DNA of 64,000 bases, from positions 240,023,143-240,087,142 of the forward strand of contig OX465281.1 in NCBI GenBank assembly GCA_949987705.1. Reading direction: 5' to 3'. The stretch comes from Thereva unica (lineage: Eukaryota > Arthropoda > Insecta > Diptera > Therevidae). The notes below the pieces were generated by a model. The model saw only the letters and a list, made by a program, of their open reading frames with translations. It was not told the origin of the DNA and made no database searches. The first letter of the stretch is position 1. Each line of letters begins with the position of its first letter. The position numbers and the translations under genes are program-made. Of the stretch, positions 12,600-23,739 are shown in pieces.

Positions 12600-12832
12600 G
12601 AGTTGAATCTCATCAACCAACCGATGACATGCGCTTTGGTGAACCGGGTAGGGGCTAAGGAAGGCTATGACAGGAGAAATCAAGAATGTAAAGAGGGAAG
12701 AATAAAGAAGGAAAGTTCTGTAGGAGGGAAAATGGAAAAGGCGAAGAACCGTCGGGCTGGCCGGGATTCGAATCCGGGACCTCTGGGATGGTAGGCAGAC
12801 GCCTTACTCCCTAAGCTACCGAGGCCCCCTAC
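12600..12832 (-). mobile_element. tRNA-derived SINE-like element, minus orientation
   Basis: On the minus strand, positions 12829 down to about 12757 fold like a tRNA: an A-box-like TAGCTTAGGGAG, then a B-box-like GATTCGAATCC. The universal G53-C61 pair of the T-stem is broken and the acceptor ends do not pair, so this is not a working tRNA. The A/G-rich body (about 12620-12750 on plus) resembles the sequence next to another tRNA-like segment at 55190-55352. I infer a SINE family with two copies here, both on the minus strand. Confidence 0.5.
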
Positions 12833-14898
12833 CGCTTACATGATCGTGATCGAAGTAGCCAAACTTCATGAACTGAACTTTGAATGGTTGACCAGCCATC
12901 ATATTCAACAGATTTGTTTCCTTAGTTTAGAGTTTGGCTTAGAGGACAGATATTTTCCACTATTTTATATAACAAAACGCTAACTGTACTAGGAAGGGTT
13001 GTTGAGATTACAGAATCGCTGGAAGGTCTTTTAACTCAGAAGGAGACTAGCTATATTGAAAAACTATTCTCGTATACGCACGGCCTTCCAGAAAAGAAGA
13101 TTCATATAGAATTCGAATTTTAATTGTTTTTACCTTCATTTTAATCTCATTAAAATATAAAAGTCCGTTCAACAAACTTTTTATCTGATTATAGATAATC
13201 ATGAATTTTAAATGACAAAACAATGTCTTAAACAAAAATTTACAAATCGGCATTAACAATTGTGAAACTCTAAGCCGTGACTTTGCTGTTTGAACTTTTT
13301 ATATTAACGAAACTTTTTTTTTGAGTTCATCTCCTTTTGTTGTGAAGAACTGATTATATTTCAAGGAGCTGCGACGGCCTCCCTCCACCGACACTCTCCA
13401 TTCAAATTAATTTAATTTTTCCAATCCATTTATTAAAACCAAATTGACATGACTAATGAATACTTCTGCTCAGGATGGAACTTTTCAATGATCCTGATTC
13501 AGCGCTATTCCAATTTTCGCTGATTTACAAAACTTCCCTCAACAGTTACACCCCACCACAAAAAAGGAGCACATTTCCCCTTAATTTACTGCGCAACAAT
13601 AGACAGAAATGTCGAAATTTGCATATAAATTTCGTTCGTCATGTTGTCATGTGTCTATCTGCTGCGCGATCATAGGCGAAAGACAGATGCTTCCCCGACT
13701 CCCCGCGCACCCAAAAAGGATACAATAAATTCCTGTATTTCCACAGTCGTCGTCGTCGTCGTCGCTGTCCTCGGATCCTTGACTGTTGACAAAGTTTACA
13801 AAACCCCAGATTTTTAACAACACAAGAAGAATTCGGCTATGAAGACACTCAACACCCGAAATCGCATCATTCGGGGAGTCCATGCGTAAAAAATAAATGA
13901 AGGTCCTTTGATTGGGCTCCGGCTCGGTGGGACCGCTCCTGAAGGATACAAATGTCTGGGATAAATGAAACGAGAACGAAACCATAGAAATAAAAGGAAC
14001 GACCCAGTGCCACTGGAGAATGTGGGGCCGAAAGTAATTTTTTTCCATTTTCGGGGCAACGAAAGATCCTTGCTCCTTTTTCGTACTTTCGAGGCCGGTT
14101 TTTATGCTGTTCGAATTGTTTCTAATTTCATAAAAATCGTGCCCAGGATTTTTCCCGTATTATTATTTTTTTATATTTTGGGAGAATACAAATTGGGGGA
14201 GGGGAGGAAAAATTAATTTCTGGATCGTTCCTACACCCACGCGTGTGTAGACACGCAGAAAAAAAAAGAAAATCAATTCCATTTACGGAGTGGCTAGAGA
14301 ACTTGATTAACCTTTCTGCGTAGAACTGGAAGAAGGTCCTTAAAGAGGATGAGCTGAAAATGTTTGATGAAAGAAAATATAAAGGAAAAAATATTCCGAG
14401 GCCACTAAATGAAAAATGAAATATTCAGGACACATTATACTGACGGGACTAAGATAAAAGATATCATCAAATTTGTAAGAAATATGGGGAAGGAATTTTA
14501 AGGATATACCAGAGTTATTTTATATATATAGTGGTATTTAAGTGGGGTTGAAGGCTGCTGATGCGAATACATAGCCTCGCCCAGCTAAATGGCAACCTCG
14601 CCTGTCTGTGGTGTGGCCTGCTTACAAAAAAAAGCTCTATCGACCTTGGCTACAAAACATGAGTAATGATATCAGAAAAAGGAGATCTGGCTTAAGAGTC
14701 ATCGTGGTATAAAGTCTAGTAGTGAGCTTAGATGGAGTTTTGAGATCAGAATTATAAAGGAGATGGCGATGAGTTGTTCCTACCTCTCTTTGACGTCTTA
14801 AATGGTTTAGGGGTTAGGAAATACGGATGCCACAAGATTGTTCTACAGTCCAGTTCTTCTAATTATAAATGAACATCTAGGCAATAATTTAAGCGAAA
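12833..14898. other. No gene recognised; contains a (GTC)n microsatellite
   Basis: Mainly AT-rich unique sequence. A (CGT)n tract at about 13746-13766 produces a poly-Asp stretch in a minus-strand open frame (13647-14048) that otherwise has no recognisable domain. I consider that frame non-coding. No RNA genes or terminal repeats seen. Confidence 0.5.
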
Positions 14899-15033
14899 AG
14901 GTGATGAAGCGATTATGCGTGAAGCATTCGATAGACGATGCGGAGTTCGATACGACGACAACAACTTCGTAACTGACTTGATGTTCGTCGACGATAGCGC
15001 CATCTTCGCCACACGGATACCGAAGCAGCGGAC

Positions 15034-15491
15034 TAGCTGCGTTCCTTTTCTACTATTTAGTACTTGTGAGCAGAGCAGAAAAGGAAAGCAAAATTTTCTG
15101 ATTTGAGTAAAATCTCACTTGAAATTTTTGACGTTACTTTAAACTTTAGTAATAAAAAATTCTTAAAAGAAGAATTTGTGACACAATGGAGAAATTAATG
15201 CGATAATTTCTAAAGTAAAACGAAAGATAATAATTTTTGATAATTATACGACTGAAGTTTTATTTATGGACGTTTTTATATGAGCAAATCAGCTCGACAC
15301 AAATAAAAGCCATCTAGCGGGTAATGGCGGAAGTGAAAATAATTCACAATAGACTCGAAATGGCCGCTTTCCCACTAGCGGATTTCATATGTGTAATTGC
15401 AAGTGCTATCTACTCGTTTATAAGAGCAAGTGCAGTTGCTAGTACGCAAGTGTAAAAAATAGTAAAAATTAGTAGAAAAGGAACGCAGCTA
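15034..15491. mobile_element. 458-bp MITE with perfect 22-bp terminal inverted repeats
   Basis: Both ends carry the same 22-bp inverted repeat (15034-15055 and 15470-15491), starting TAGCTGCGTTCC and ending CGCAGCTA. The interior is AT-rich with no transposase frame. It interrupts the LINE family B reading frame between GAC and TTG codons. Compared with the uninterrupted copy at 42300, no target duplication is visible. The superfamily is unassigned: TAG...CTA ends suggest hAT, but the expected 8-bp duplication is absent. Confidence 0.85.
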
Positions 15492-15530
15492 TTGTTATAC
15501 GACATTTCCCACAACGCCCGGTTATACGGG

Positions 15531-15843
15531 TTAAAGCTGGTGACATATCCAAGCGTACATGCATTGCATTCGTATATAGAAGTGTGTGTATTCAAATGCG
15601 GACCTGAGGCATTATTCCGTAAATGGAATGCATGCCCCGCAAAGGTCGGGCTACTTTCAACTTTTTCTGCATTGCCGCGTTCGACATAGCATACACAACA
15701 ATCACATGAACTCGTTACTTAGATTTTCGGGCTATGTGTGAAAGCCGGACGGAGCGGAACCATGCAATGTCAGAGGAAATTCGCCGCATATCATGGAACC
15801 TATGAATGCAATGCATGTACGCTGGTATATGTCACCAGCTTAA
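15531..15843. mobile_element. 305-bp MITE with about 37-bp inverted repeats and TTAA target duplication
   Basis: Inverted ends AGCTGGTGACATAT... (from 15535) and ...ATATGTCACCAGC (to 15839) flank a non-coding interior. TTAA occurs at 15531-15534 and 15840-15843, and removing the element restores the GGTTAAAAATC seen in the intact family B copy at 42347. A TTAA duplication is the hallmark of piggyBac-type insertion, so this is a candidate non-autonomous piggyBac-like element. A diverged relative lies at 60527-60855. Confidence 0.8.
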
Positions 15844-16111
15844 AAATCAATGCAGAAAAGACAAAAGTGCTCATAACGGACGGATCGAAGGTTTTGGAAG
15901 TCAGGGTTTACCTCGGTGGAACCCCAATCGAACAAGTTGCAATGTTCAAATATTTGGGATCATTGGTTGCGAGAACGTCCCGGTTGGACCCACAGCTAAT
16001 AGATCAAAAAAGAAGAAGAAAAGAAGAAGAAGTTGTAAATTGAGTTGGCAAGAATGACAAGGTCTGAGGCGTGCTTGGCGTGTAGAGCCTATACTTTACA
16101 GTTTTTACAGT

Positions 16112-16296
16112 ATTCTGCGTACAGTGCTACCTAATTCAGAAATGGGTCATAGGGTTACAAAAATATAGGAAGATATGCAAAACTCTACAAAAAAACTTCA
16201 AAACGCCGTAGCGGCTAAACTTATGCTATTTTTTGTTCGTCTATTCAAAACCTATCCACAGCCGGCCGCTTTGTAACTTTAGAAAATACACCCTGT
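16112..16296 (+). repeat. Partial copy of the CAGGGTGT/ACACCCTG-ended DNA element
   Basis: From TTCTGCGTACA to the terminal ACACCCTG this stretch matches the right end of the element at 24714-25618. It includes shared runs such as ACTTCAAAACGCC, TAGCGGCTAAAC and CACAGCCGGCCGC. The left end is missing. Confidence 0.7.
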
Positions 16297-17190
16297 GTTA
16301 TTTTAACGCTATTTTATTAAATGCGTTTTGACCGAAATGACATTTTTCAAATTTGGCCAACTTCTTGCTCAAAAACTGTTTATCCGATTTTATTGAAACT
16401 TGGCTCATTTTGCTTATTGCTATGGCTATTGTGAATCCCCCACGGACCTGGTGTTTTTTTTTTTCTTTTTTTCTCGTTTAGAGACTTAAAAGCGCGGGAA
16501 AATAAGTCTGTTTTTGAAACTTTTTTTTTTTTTTTCAAATACTCGTCAATTTTCGATAAAGAAACTTTACTTCCGGTTTTGGTAAGGGAGGGGGAAATTC
16601 AAACCCGCCAATGAATCGAAATACACGGGCTGTTTAAATTTAAAAGTTTGTTCGCTTTAGCCTTGTCGATTTGAATGAATCTTTTAGTTTGGCGAGAGCC
16701 TTTGATTCTTGTTCAGCTATAATGAAGCAGCCGGTCGACCCAGCAGATCGGTCAAGACCGATTTTACGTGGTAGCTTGATAAGCTACAGTAAAGTTCGGA
16801 CCGTCAAGTGATGAGTTTGCCCCTACTGTAGTCAGGCTATCATCAATTTCTTTACCAATGTAGCTTCGTGGCTTCCCCTAAAAAGGGCCGGCATTGTTGC
16901 CTTACTAAGCTACTTCGGATAATCGTCGTAAACGCTTGACTCTAGGTTTAGCTGCTTGAAAATAGATAAGTTTTGTGGATAACTGGCTTCGCCTGGCTTA
17001 AAAGAGGGTAGCCTCCGTAGACCCAGAGTCCCAACCCTAGCCTCCTTCTTAACGACTCGGTGGAGCGGAGGAAGGTTGAGTAAAGCCACCATAGTCACAA
17101 TCAGGTAGGCGCGTTTAGCTTCCGTGATACCTACACAGGGGACTCTATGCACATTGGTCAGCCTTTTCATAGTCTTCGACAGATATCAAC
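16297..17190. other. No gene recognised
   Basis: Includes T- and A-homopolymer tracts. The minus-strand open frame at 16910-17170 has no motif that I recognise. Possibly older decayed repeat sequence. Confidence 0.4.
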
Positions 17191-17193
17191 AGA

Positions 17194-17387
17194 GTTATTC
17201 GAAGTGATGAGCAAGAATGGTCTTATTCTTGCATTCTTGTCTTGTTCTTACACATTTAGCAAGACCAAGAACAAGACTTAGTTGTGCTTGCAAGAACAAG
17301 AACAATACAGACTGAACAAGAACAAGACAAGGCCAAGTCTAGATTAGTTTTGTCTTGTTCTTGCGTTTGCTCATCATTAGTTGTTCG
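17194..17387. mobile_element. CAAGAC-rich hAT-like foldback MITE with 8-bp target duplication
   Basis: The 178-bp element (17202-17379) begins AAGTGATGAGCAAG and ends with the inverted TTTGCTCATCATTA. It is flanked by GTTATTCG (17194-17201) and GTTGTTCG (17380-17387), an 8-bp duplication with one mismatch. The interior consists of repeated CAAGAAC/CAAGAC words in both orientations, so it can fold on itself. The 8-bp duplication and TGATGAGC ends fit a hAT-type non-autonomous element related to 29162-29553. Confidence 0.75.
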
Positions 17388-17639
17388 TGAAACTAGATCT
17401 AAAAAATAAGAAGCTGGAGGTCAATGTAGGCGTTTCACAAAGAAATTAAAGTTTACTATCAAAATTTGTAAAGCACGACTGACATTTGCATATGACCATA
17501 TCCATTGGAAAATGGTATTGGCTTTATGAAGAATATTTCATGAATGGTCCTTTATACCATATTTATGTAGATATACATTTCATATTACTTTTCATTAATC
17601 GATATCGACAAGAATCATTATATGTATATCCTAAAACAG

Positions 17640-18450
17640 AGTATACCTTAGATTTTCTAAATTTGGTCTGGTTGCTGTCGATAAATCCAATGATTTTGAT
17701 AGAGTATGGCACTTTGGGTACACTAAATCTGTTGGCGGTAACTCGGTTCTACAGAACTGTATTTAGTGTTTTATTTCGTGACGTTCAAATTAATAGTGAA
17801 TGGCATCAAATTCCAATCCTACTCAATCTTTGGTGGGGTTCCACAAGGATCAATTCTTTCACTTACTCTATTTCTTATTTTCATAAACTACCTACTCCAA
17901 ATCCTGTGAAATCCACTTCACAACTTTGCTGATGACGGTACTCTGTTTTATTTTTAGAATTACGTTAATACAAGAGAAGCACGTGCTAGATTCTGTCTTG
18001 GCGATCGTGGAATTTTGTCAGACTTAATCAAAAGGGAGACAGAATCCGTGAGTGGGGCCGCAAGAATTGTGTCGAATTCAATGCTTCCAAAATGAAGTGT
18101 TGTCTTATTTCTAATAAGGCAAGAAACGACCCCACAGTTCAATGGCCGAATATAATAGGGGTGTGGTTCTTCAACGAAATAAGTGCTTACCTGCAACACC
18201 AGATTAAATCGCTCGGTTCATTCTCTTTTGCGTGCTTTACAGACTGGGAATTCTACCGAAATAGACCTGCTCGATTATCGAACAAAATTCCGCAGTCAGT
18301 ATTTCCGAACACGCAGGCTCATCGCCATTAAATCCTGCCAACCCGTCATAACCACCAAACCGTTTCTTTCCTTTGTACCAAGTTTTACTACTTCTGTCTA
18401 GTGATATTGCACAAATGACGTGGCCAATGACATGACGGACTGATGGTACA
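17640..18450 (+). pseudogene. Degenerate Jockey/Kiri-like LINE RT (family D)
   Basis: Readable pieces across several frames are: FDRVWH-like text at about 17695-17715 (corresponding to SKAFDRVWH), GVPQGSIL at about 17836-17860, NFADDGTLFYF at about 17925-17955, REWGRKNCVEFNASKMKCC at about 18045-18100, then after a deletion LSNKIPQSVFPNTQ at about 18275-18320. The 3' end with GACATGACGGACTGATGGTACAA lies at about 18430. The same 3' end is seen at 24226, 46200, 46660, 53085 and 58345. This is a heavily broken LINE copy without coding capacity. Confidence 0.7.
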
Positions 18451-18829
18451 AAGGGTTATTCCTGAGCTTAGGACCCAAAGCACACATTCCAAATTTACAA
18501 AACAAGCTGAAACCACTAAAAAATACATTAAAATACAAAAAAAGAAAATGAAACAGCAAAAAATGCGATGCCCTAGATACGTGCTCTCCCTCCAAAAATA
18601 TGATAAATTGAGTAGCGACAGCACAAAACTCCGTGAATAAAAAATAAAAGTAAATAAATATCTCCTTTCCCTTTTCTGCTGAAGTACAATTATAAATATC
18701 CTTGAAGATGGCATCGATAACTCTCTTTCTATTTTGAGAGCTGTGACGGGGTGGCAGCCTATCCCCTATATAGGTATGGTGCCTCAAAGAATACGCTTCG
18801 GGACACCCTCCAGTGTATAATAAACATGC
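18451..18829. other. No gene recognised
   Basis: AT-rich spacer between LINE family D and the large palindrome. Nothing identifiable. Confidence 0.4.
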
Positions 18830-19691
18830 ACAAGTCGTTTGTTTTTTTTATATTAGGTGCAACAAAAAAATCTGGGGCCTGTATTAAACAAGATTTAAAG
18901 GTTGTTAACAACTTACAGTTCTTACGCGGCGAGATATTTCTGTAGTTCATATTATCTAAATAATGTTGAATAAACTTCCAAAATTACCTCAAAAAGGTAA
19001 ATGAATCACGTCGCAAGATTTCGCGCTTTTCTATCATCAATCTCCCTATTTCGATATTTCTATAATTATTGTCATTATTATATTGTTATTTTGTTTTTAA
19101 TTTTGCTTAAGCTTTATTTTTTAAAAATTGAAATTATTTTCAACAAAAGAAGTGAAATCAATTATATTACGCAACAAATCGTTTGTTTTTTTATATTAGG
19201 TGCAACAAAAAAATCTGGGGCCTGTATTAAACAAGATTTAAAGGTTGTTAATAACTTATTGAGTTCGGCTTTGTTCAACCTTTAAATCTTGTTTAATACA
19301 GGCCCCAGATTTTTTTGTTGCACCTAATATAAAAAAACAAACGATTTGTTACGTAATAATTGATTTCACTTCTTTTGTTGAAAATAATTTCAATTTTTAA
19401 AAAATAAAGCTTAAGCAAAATTAAAAACAAAATAACAATATAATAATGACAATAATTATAGAAATATCGAAATAGGGAGATTGATGATAGAAAAGCGCGA
19501 AATCTTGCGACGTGATTCATTTACCTTTTTGAGGTAATTTTGGAAGTTTATTCAACATTATTTAGATAATATGAACTACAGAAATATCTCGCCGCGTAAG
19601 AACTGTAAGTTGTTAACAACCTTTAAATCTTGTTTAATACAGGCCCCAGATTTTTTTGTTGCACCTAATATAAAAAAAACAAACGACTTGT
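18830..19691. repeat. 862-bp near-perfect palindrome (arms about 417 bp, spacer 28 bp)
   Basis: Left arm 18830-19247 and right arm 19276-19691 are reverse complements with only a few differences that I can see (for example ATTATATTACGC against ATTATTACGT). The spacer is 19248-19275. An about 80-bp unit containing TATTAGGTGCAACAAAAAAA and TCTGGGGCCTGTATTAAACA occurs four times: near both ends of each arm, direct within an arm and inverted between arms. No transposase frame is present; matching open frames in both arms are a by-product of the symmetry. It could be a foldback transposon, a source of hairpin RNA, or an assembly artefact. Confidence 0.9.
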
Positions 19692-19714
19692 TACGCAATA
19701 ATTGATTGTATTCT

Positions 19715-22030
19715 ACTTATCACACCCTTTTCTGTAGTACCCACGTCGCGGGTGTTGTGATGAAATTTGAGCAATTTTATAAAATTAAATCGGGAGATAA
19801 TGAAGAAAGCATTGATGCAGAAGAGAATGAGCCGCCAACAAGACGGAGGCTCATCAAGCTGGCAAACAGTACTAAAATGGTAATAAGAAATGTTCCAGCT
19901 GTTATACGAGGAGGCCGCCATAGATCTAAAGACATAGCTTATTGCATTACTTATGATGCCCTTTCGTTTGATACCCATCTCGAGGGGGTTGTGAAGAAAA
20001 TGTTAATCCGTCCTCTTGAGATGGCCGCCGTGGACCAAACGAAATATTGCGTATACTATATTGTTTATGGTATTATACTTATCATACCCTTTCATTTGAT
20101 ACCCATGTCGAAAGGGTTCTGAAGAGAATGGTAACACACCCTCCTGAGGAGGCCGCTATGGACCTAATGATGTTCTGAGTATATTGTATTGCTTATGGTG
20201 TTTTACTTATCATACCCTTTCATTTGATACCCATGTCGAAAGGGTTCTGAAGAGAATGGTAACCCACCCTCCTGAGGAGGCCGCCATGGACCTAATGATG
20301 TTCTGAGTATATTGTATTGCTTATGGTGTTTTACTTATCAAACCCTTTCATTTTATACCCATGTCGAAAGTGTTCTGAAGAGAATGGTAACCGGCCCCCC
20401 TGAGGAGGTCGCCATGGATCTAAAGACATAGCTTATTGCAATACTTTTGATGGTCTTTCGTTTGATACCCATGTCGAGGGGGTTCTGAAAGAAATGTTAA
20501 TCCGTCCTTTTGAGATGGCCGCCATGGACCAAACGAAATATTGAGCATACTATATTGGTTATGGTATTCTACTTATCATACCCTTTCATTTGATACCCAT
20601 GTCGAAAGGGTTCTGAAGAGAATGGTAACCGACCCTCCTGAGGAGGTGGCCATGGACCTAATGATGTTCTGAGTATATTGTATTGCTTATGGTGTTTTAC
20701 TTATCACACCCTTTCATTTTATACCTATGTCGAAAGTGTTCTGAAGAGAATGGTAACCGGCCCCCCTGAGGAGGTCGCCATGGATCTAAAGACATAGCTT
20801 ATTGCAATACTTTTGATGGTCTTTCGTTTGATACCCATGTCGAGGGGGTTCTGAAAGAAATGTTAATCCGTCCTTTTGAGATGGCCGCCATGGACCAAAC
20901 GAAATATTGAGCATACTATATTGGTTATGGTATTCTACTTATCATACCCTTTCATTTGATACCCATGTCGAAAGGGTTCTGAAGAGAATAGTAACCGACC
21001 CTCCTGAGGAGGCCGCCATGGACCTAATGATGTTCTGAGTATATTGTATTGCTTATGGTGTTTTACCTATCATACCCTTTCATTTGATACCCATGTCGAA
21101 AGGGTTCTGAAGAGAATGGTAACCGGCCCTCCTGAGGAGGTGGCCATGGATCTAAAGACATAGCTTATTGCATTACTTTTGATGCCCTTTCGTTTGATAC
21201 CCATGTCGAGGGGGTTGTGAAGAAAATGTTAATCCGTCCTCTTGAGGTGGCCGCCATGGACCAAACGAAATATTGAGTATACTATATTGCTTATTGTTTT
21301 CTAATTATCATGCCCTTTCATTTGATACCCATGTCGAAAGGGCTCTGAAGAGAATGATAACCCACCCTCCTGAGGAGGCCGCCATGGATCTAAAGACATA
21401 GCTTATTGCATTCGACTTATCATACCCTTCCATTTGATACCCATGTCGAGACCCTTTCATTTGATACCCATGTCGAAAGGGTTTTGAAGAGAATGGTAAC
21501 CCACCCTCCTGAGGAATCTGCCATGGATCTAAGGACATGGCTTATTGCATTCGTCTTATGATGCCCTTTCATTTGATACCCATATAGAGGGGGTTGTGAA
21601 GAAAACGGTAATCCGCCCTCTGGAGATGACCGCCATGGACCAAACGATAAATTGAGTATACTATATTGCTTATGGTGTTCTACTTATCATACCATTTCAT
21701 TTAATATCCATGTCGAAGGGTTTGTGAAGAATATTTCAGTCCGCCCTCCTGAGACGGCCTCCATGGACTAAAGGTATGTACCATATTGCATTGTCATCAC
21801 AGCTAAAGCTGTGTGCAAAATTTCACCATGATTGGATATCCGGAAGTATTTGAAAAATCGAATGCAAAATTTGTTCCGAGAAGAAAACAGTAATCCGTCG
21901 TCTAGAGTCCTCCGCCATTGATCTAACGGTATAATGAGTATACCATATTGTATTGTCATCGGAGCTGAAGCTGTGTGCAAAATTTCAGGGTAAGTGGGTA
22001 ACCGGAAGTAGTCAAAAAATCTATTGCAAG
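19715..22030 (+). repeat. Minisatellite, about 122-bp monomers, partly in a 366-bp higher-order unit
   Basis: Monomers share TTTGATACCCATGTCGA, a GAAGAGAATGGTAA-type segment and GAGGAGGCCGCCATGGA. At least three monomer types occur; around 20391-21120 they repeat in a three-monomer, 366-bp higher-order pattern (the segment at 20391 recurs at 20757). Monomers become more diverged and gapped after 21420. The array ends in a non-repeated tail with two copies of a GCTGTGTGCAAAATTTCA segment and CAGACAGACAAG at about 22040. A 138-codon open frame at the left edge is not supported as a gene. Confidence 0.9.
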
Positions 22031-23739
22031 ATTTGTACCGGACAAACAGACAGACAAGAAAGCGAGCTAAAAACATACAAAAAGTCAATTTCATAGAATC
22101 TAGTATTCCGCAACCCTTGACAACGTTTTACGTCTCACGGTTCGACCGCAAGGTGTCACTTATGGCGCGGAGACGAAAGTCGTTTCTCGCTGTCCTCTCT
22201 CTTTCCTTATCTTGAAAACTGAAAATGGTTTAGGGTAGAGAGAGACACAACGATTAACGGGGCCAAACTCGCGTAAGTATAGTCGCGCAGCGCGTCCTTT
22301 CTTGGGCTTTGATTCTTTGTTTTTTATTTTTCTTTTTTTAATTTTTTTTATTGATTTATTTTTTTGATTTATTTTTTATTATTTTAAATTGATTTATTTT
22401 TTATATTATTTTAAAATTTATTATTTTATATAACCTTTTTAACCTTGCAACGGTCGGGTCGCTTGCGCGACCCTTGATTCCGCTGACAGTCGATACATAT
22501 TGCTGTCGTCCTAAATATTTCCACCAAAAATTGTAAACTTGGAGCATTGCCAGGCAATTTTTAACATTTCCTGGGTGAATGTAGGCAAAATGTTTGGCAA
22601 GGATACAGTGAGTCTCCTGCTGGGTTACAATAAAACAGGCGAGAGCCAGCTATAGAAAGGGCTAGAAGACCTGCACTGAGCAAAATGAAAAGTCAAACAA
22701 ATCTGACAGGCGTGCATAAATCAAGCAGGCATAGTTGAAAGGTTAGGAGCCATAGAAGCCTTAAAAGGATATATATGTACACTAGATAGACGACGCCCGT
22801 GACCCGCACTGTTTGTTATCTGTGTAAAGGATTTAGTTGATGGCGTGGATATCTTCATCTTGGTCCTAACAAATTATGAGCTTTACCAAAAAGACACAAC
22901 GCATATTTCATGAGCTGTCTCATATCAAACGGTGATGTTCCCCACTTGAAATAGAGTTCCCATGCCGATCATCCTTCCCAGGGCACACCTGTGAACACAC
23001 ACACATGTGCTAGACACCTAGGAGGCACTTATGGCCCACGTGGATATAAAAATGTCAGCAGCAACACGAACAAAAGATAGGGTATATAGGGTAGGATTAA
23101 CGACCTTTTTTAGGTGGTGGTATACAAATGTTTGTTTCTATCATAAGAGAAAAGAGCGAGGCCTTCTCAACCAGCTTCGACACCTGAAATTCATGGCATG
23201 GCATTAACCTAAATAAAGAGTCAGCAGGTTTCTTTTTGCCCTGTGGAAGGAAGCCTCCGTGAAGAATCAAGGAGAACCCTTGCCCAAAAACGGCACCCCT
23301 CCGGGCATTTGCCAGATATATATATATGTATATATATATACAAGATACAAGGATCAGCCAGGCATGAGGAAGATGTGATAAATGTTGACTAATTCGACTC
23401 ATTCATTTCGAGTGACATAATGAGTTGATGGGGCCCCGGCGCTCTTCAGCATGAACACTTAAAACCCTTATTTGCACCCCTCACAACTGGTATGACGATA
23501 TCCTGGCAATAGATATCCTTAATCCAACTATCGTCCATATCATAACAAAACCGCGTGTACCTATGCAAACATCCTTTCTATCCTCTACAGTTTTTGTTGA
23601 ACCAGCCTGAAGGAGAGCAGGAGGCGCCATTTGCATATTTTCGTATGGTAAACAGAGAGAAAAATTTACTTTACCAAAAAAAAAAGTGGAAAGGGAAAAT
23701 GCTCTAAAAAGTGTGGGGGGGAATTATGCTGACACTTAC
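22031..23739. other. No clear gene; intron-like, with AT-rich tract and TA microsatellite
   Basis: Contains an AT-rich tract at about 22310-22440, a hairpin GGGTCG...CGACCC at about 22456-22473 and a (TA)n tract at about 23315-23341. A few phrases near 22780-22860 resemble worn LINE RT text but are not convincing. If the exon at 23740 is real, this is downstream intron on the minus strand. Confidence 0.45.

Larger units (their letters stand above)
14900..16031 (+). mobile_element. LINE family B remnant, interrupted by two MITEs and an internal deletion
   Basis: Homology to the family B element at 31260-43120 starts at about 14905 (AIMREAFDRRCGVRYDDNN) and includes FVTDLMFVDDS, a mutated form of the FADDS RT active site. 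The line is broken at 15034-15491 and 15535-15839 by two inverted-repeat elements. It resumes with INAEKTKV (about 15848) and FKYLGSL (about 15947). From about 15975 it jumps to the 3' end (GTCCCGGTTGGACC, CAGCTAATAGATC) and a (GAA)n-rich tail at about 16004-16031. The segment at 14955-14965 preserves the empty target site into which the LTR element at 32075 inserted in the other copy. Confidence 0.85.

Noticed and set aside
12757..12829. Functional tRNA gene on the minus strand
   Set aside because: The acceptor stem does not pair and the universal T-stem G53-C61 pair is broken; it fits a SINE head better.
13647..14048. 133-codon minus-strand frame with a poly-Asp run
   Set aside because: The Asp run is a (GTC)n microsatellite; no domain and no splice context.
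19001..19520. Matching open frames (94 aa plus strand, 75 aa minus strand) in the palindrome
   Set aside because: They are the same low-complexity sequence read from the two inverted arms, not conserved genes.
19706..20122. 138-codon open frame at the left edge of the satellite
   Set aside because: Its second half lies in satellite monomers and no domain or splice signal supports it.
20140..21380. Kozak-like GCCGCCATGG in the satellite monomers as translation starts
   Set aside because: Each is followed by an early stop in most monomers; it is simply part of the monomer consensus.
20000..21800. CRISPR-like array of repeats
   Set aside because: Repeats are long, contiguous, variable and without uniform spacers, in a eukaryotic genome; this is a minisatellite.
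22740..22900. Possible LINE RT scrap (ICVKDLVDGVD)
   Set aside because: Only one phrase is suggestive, without a catalytic box or a continuing frame.
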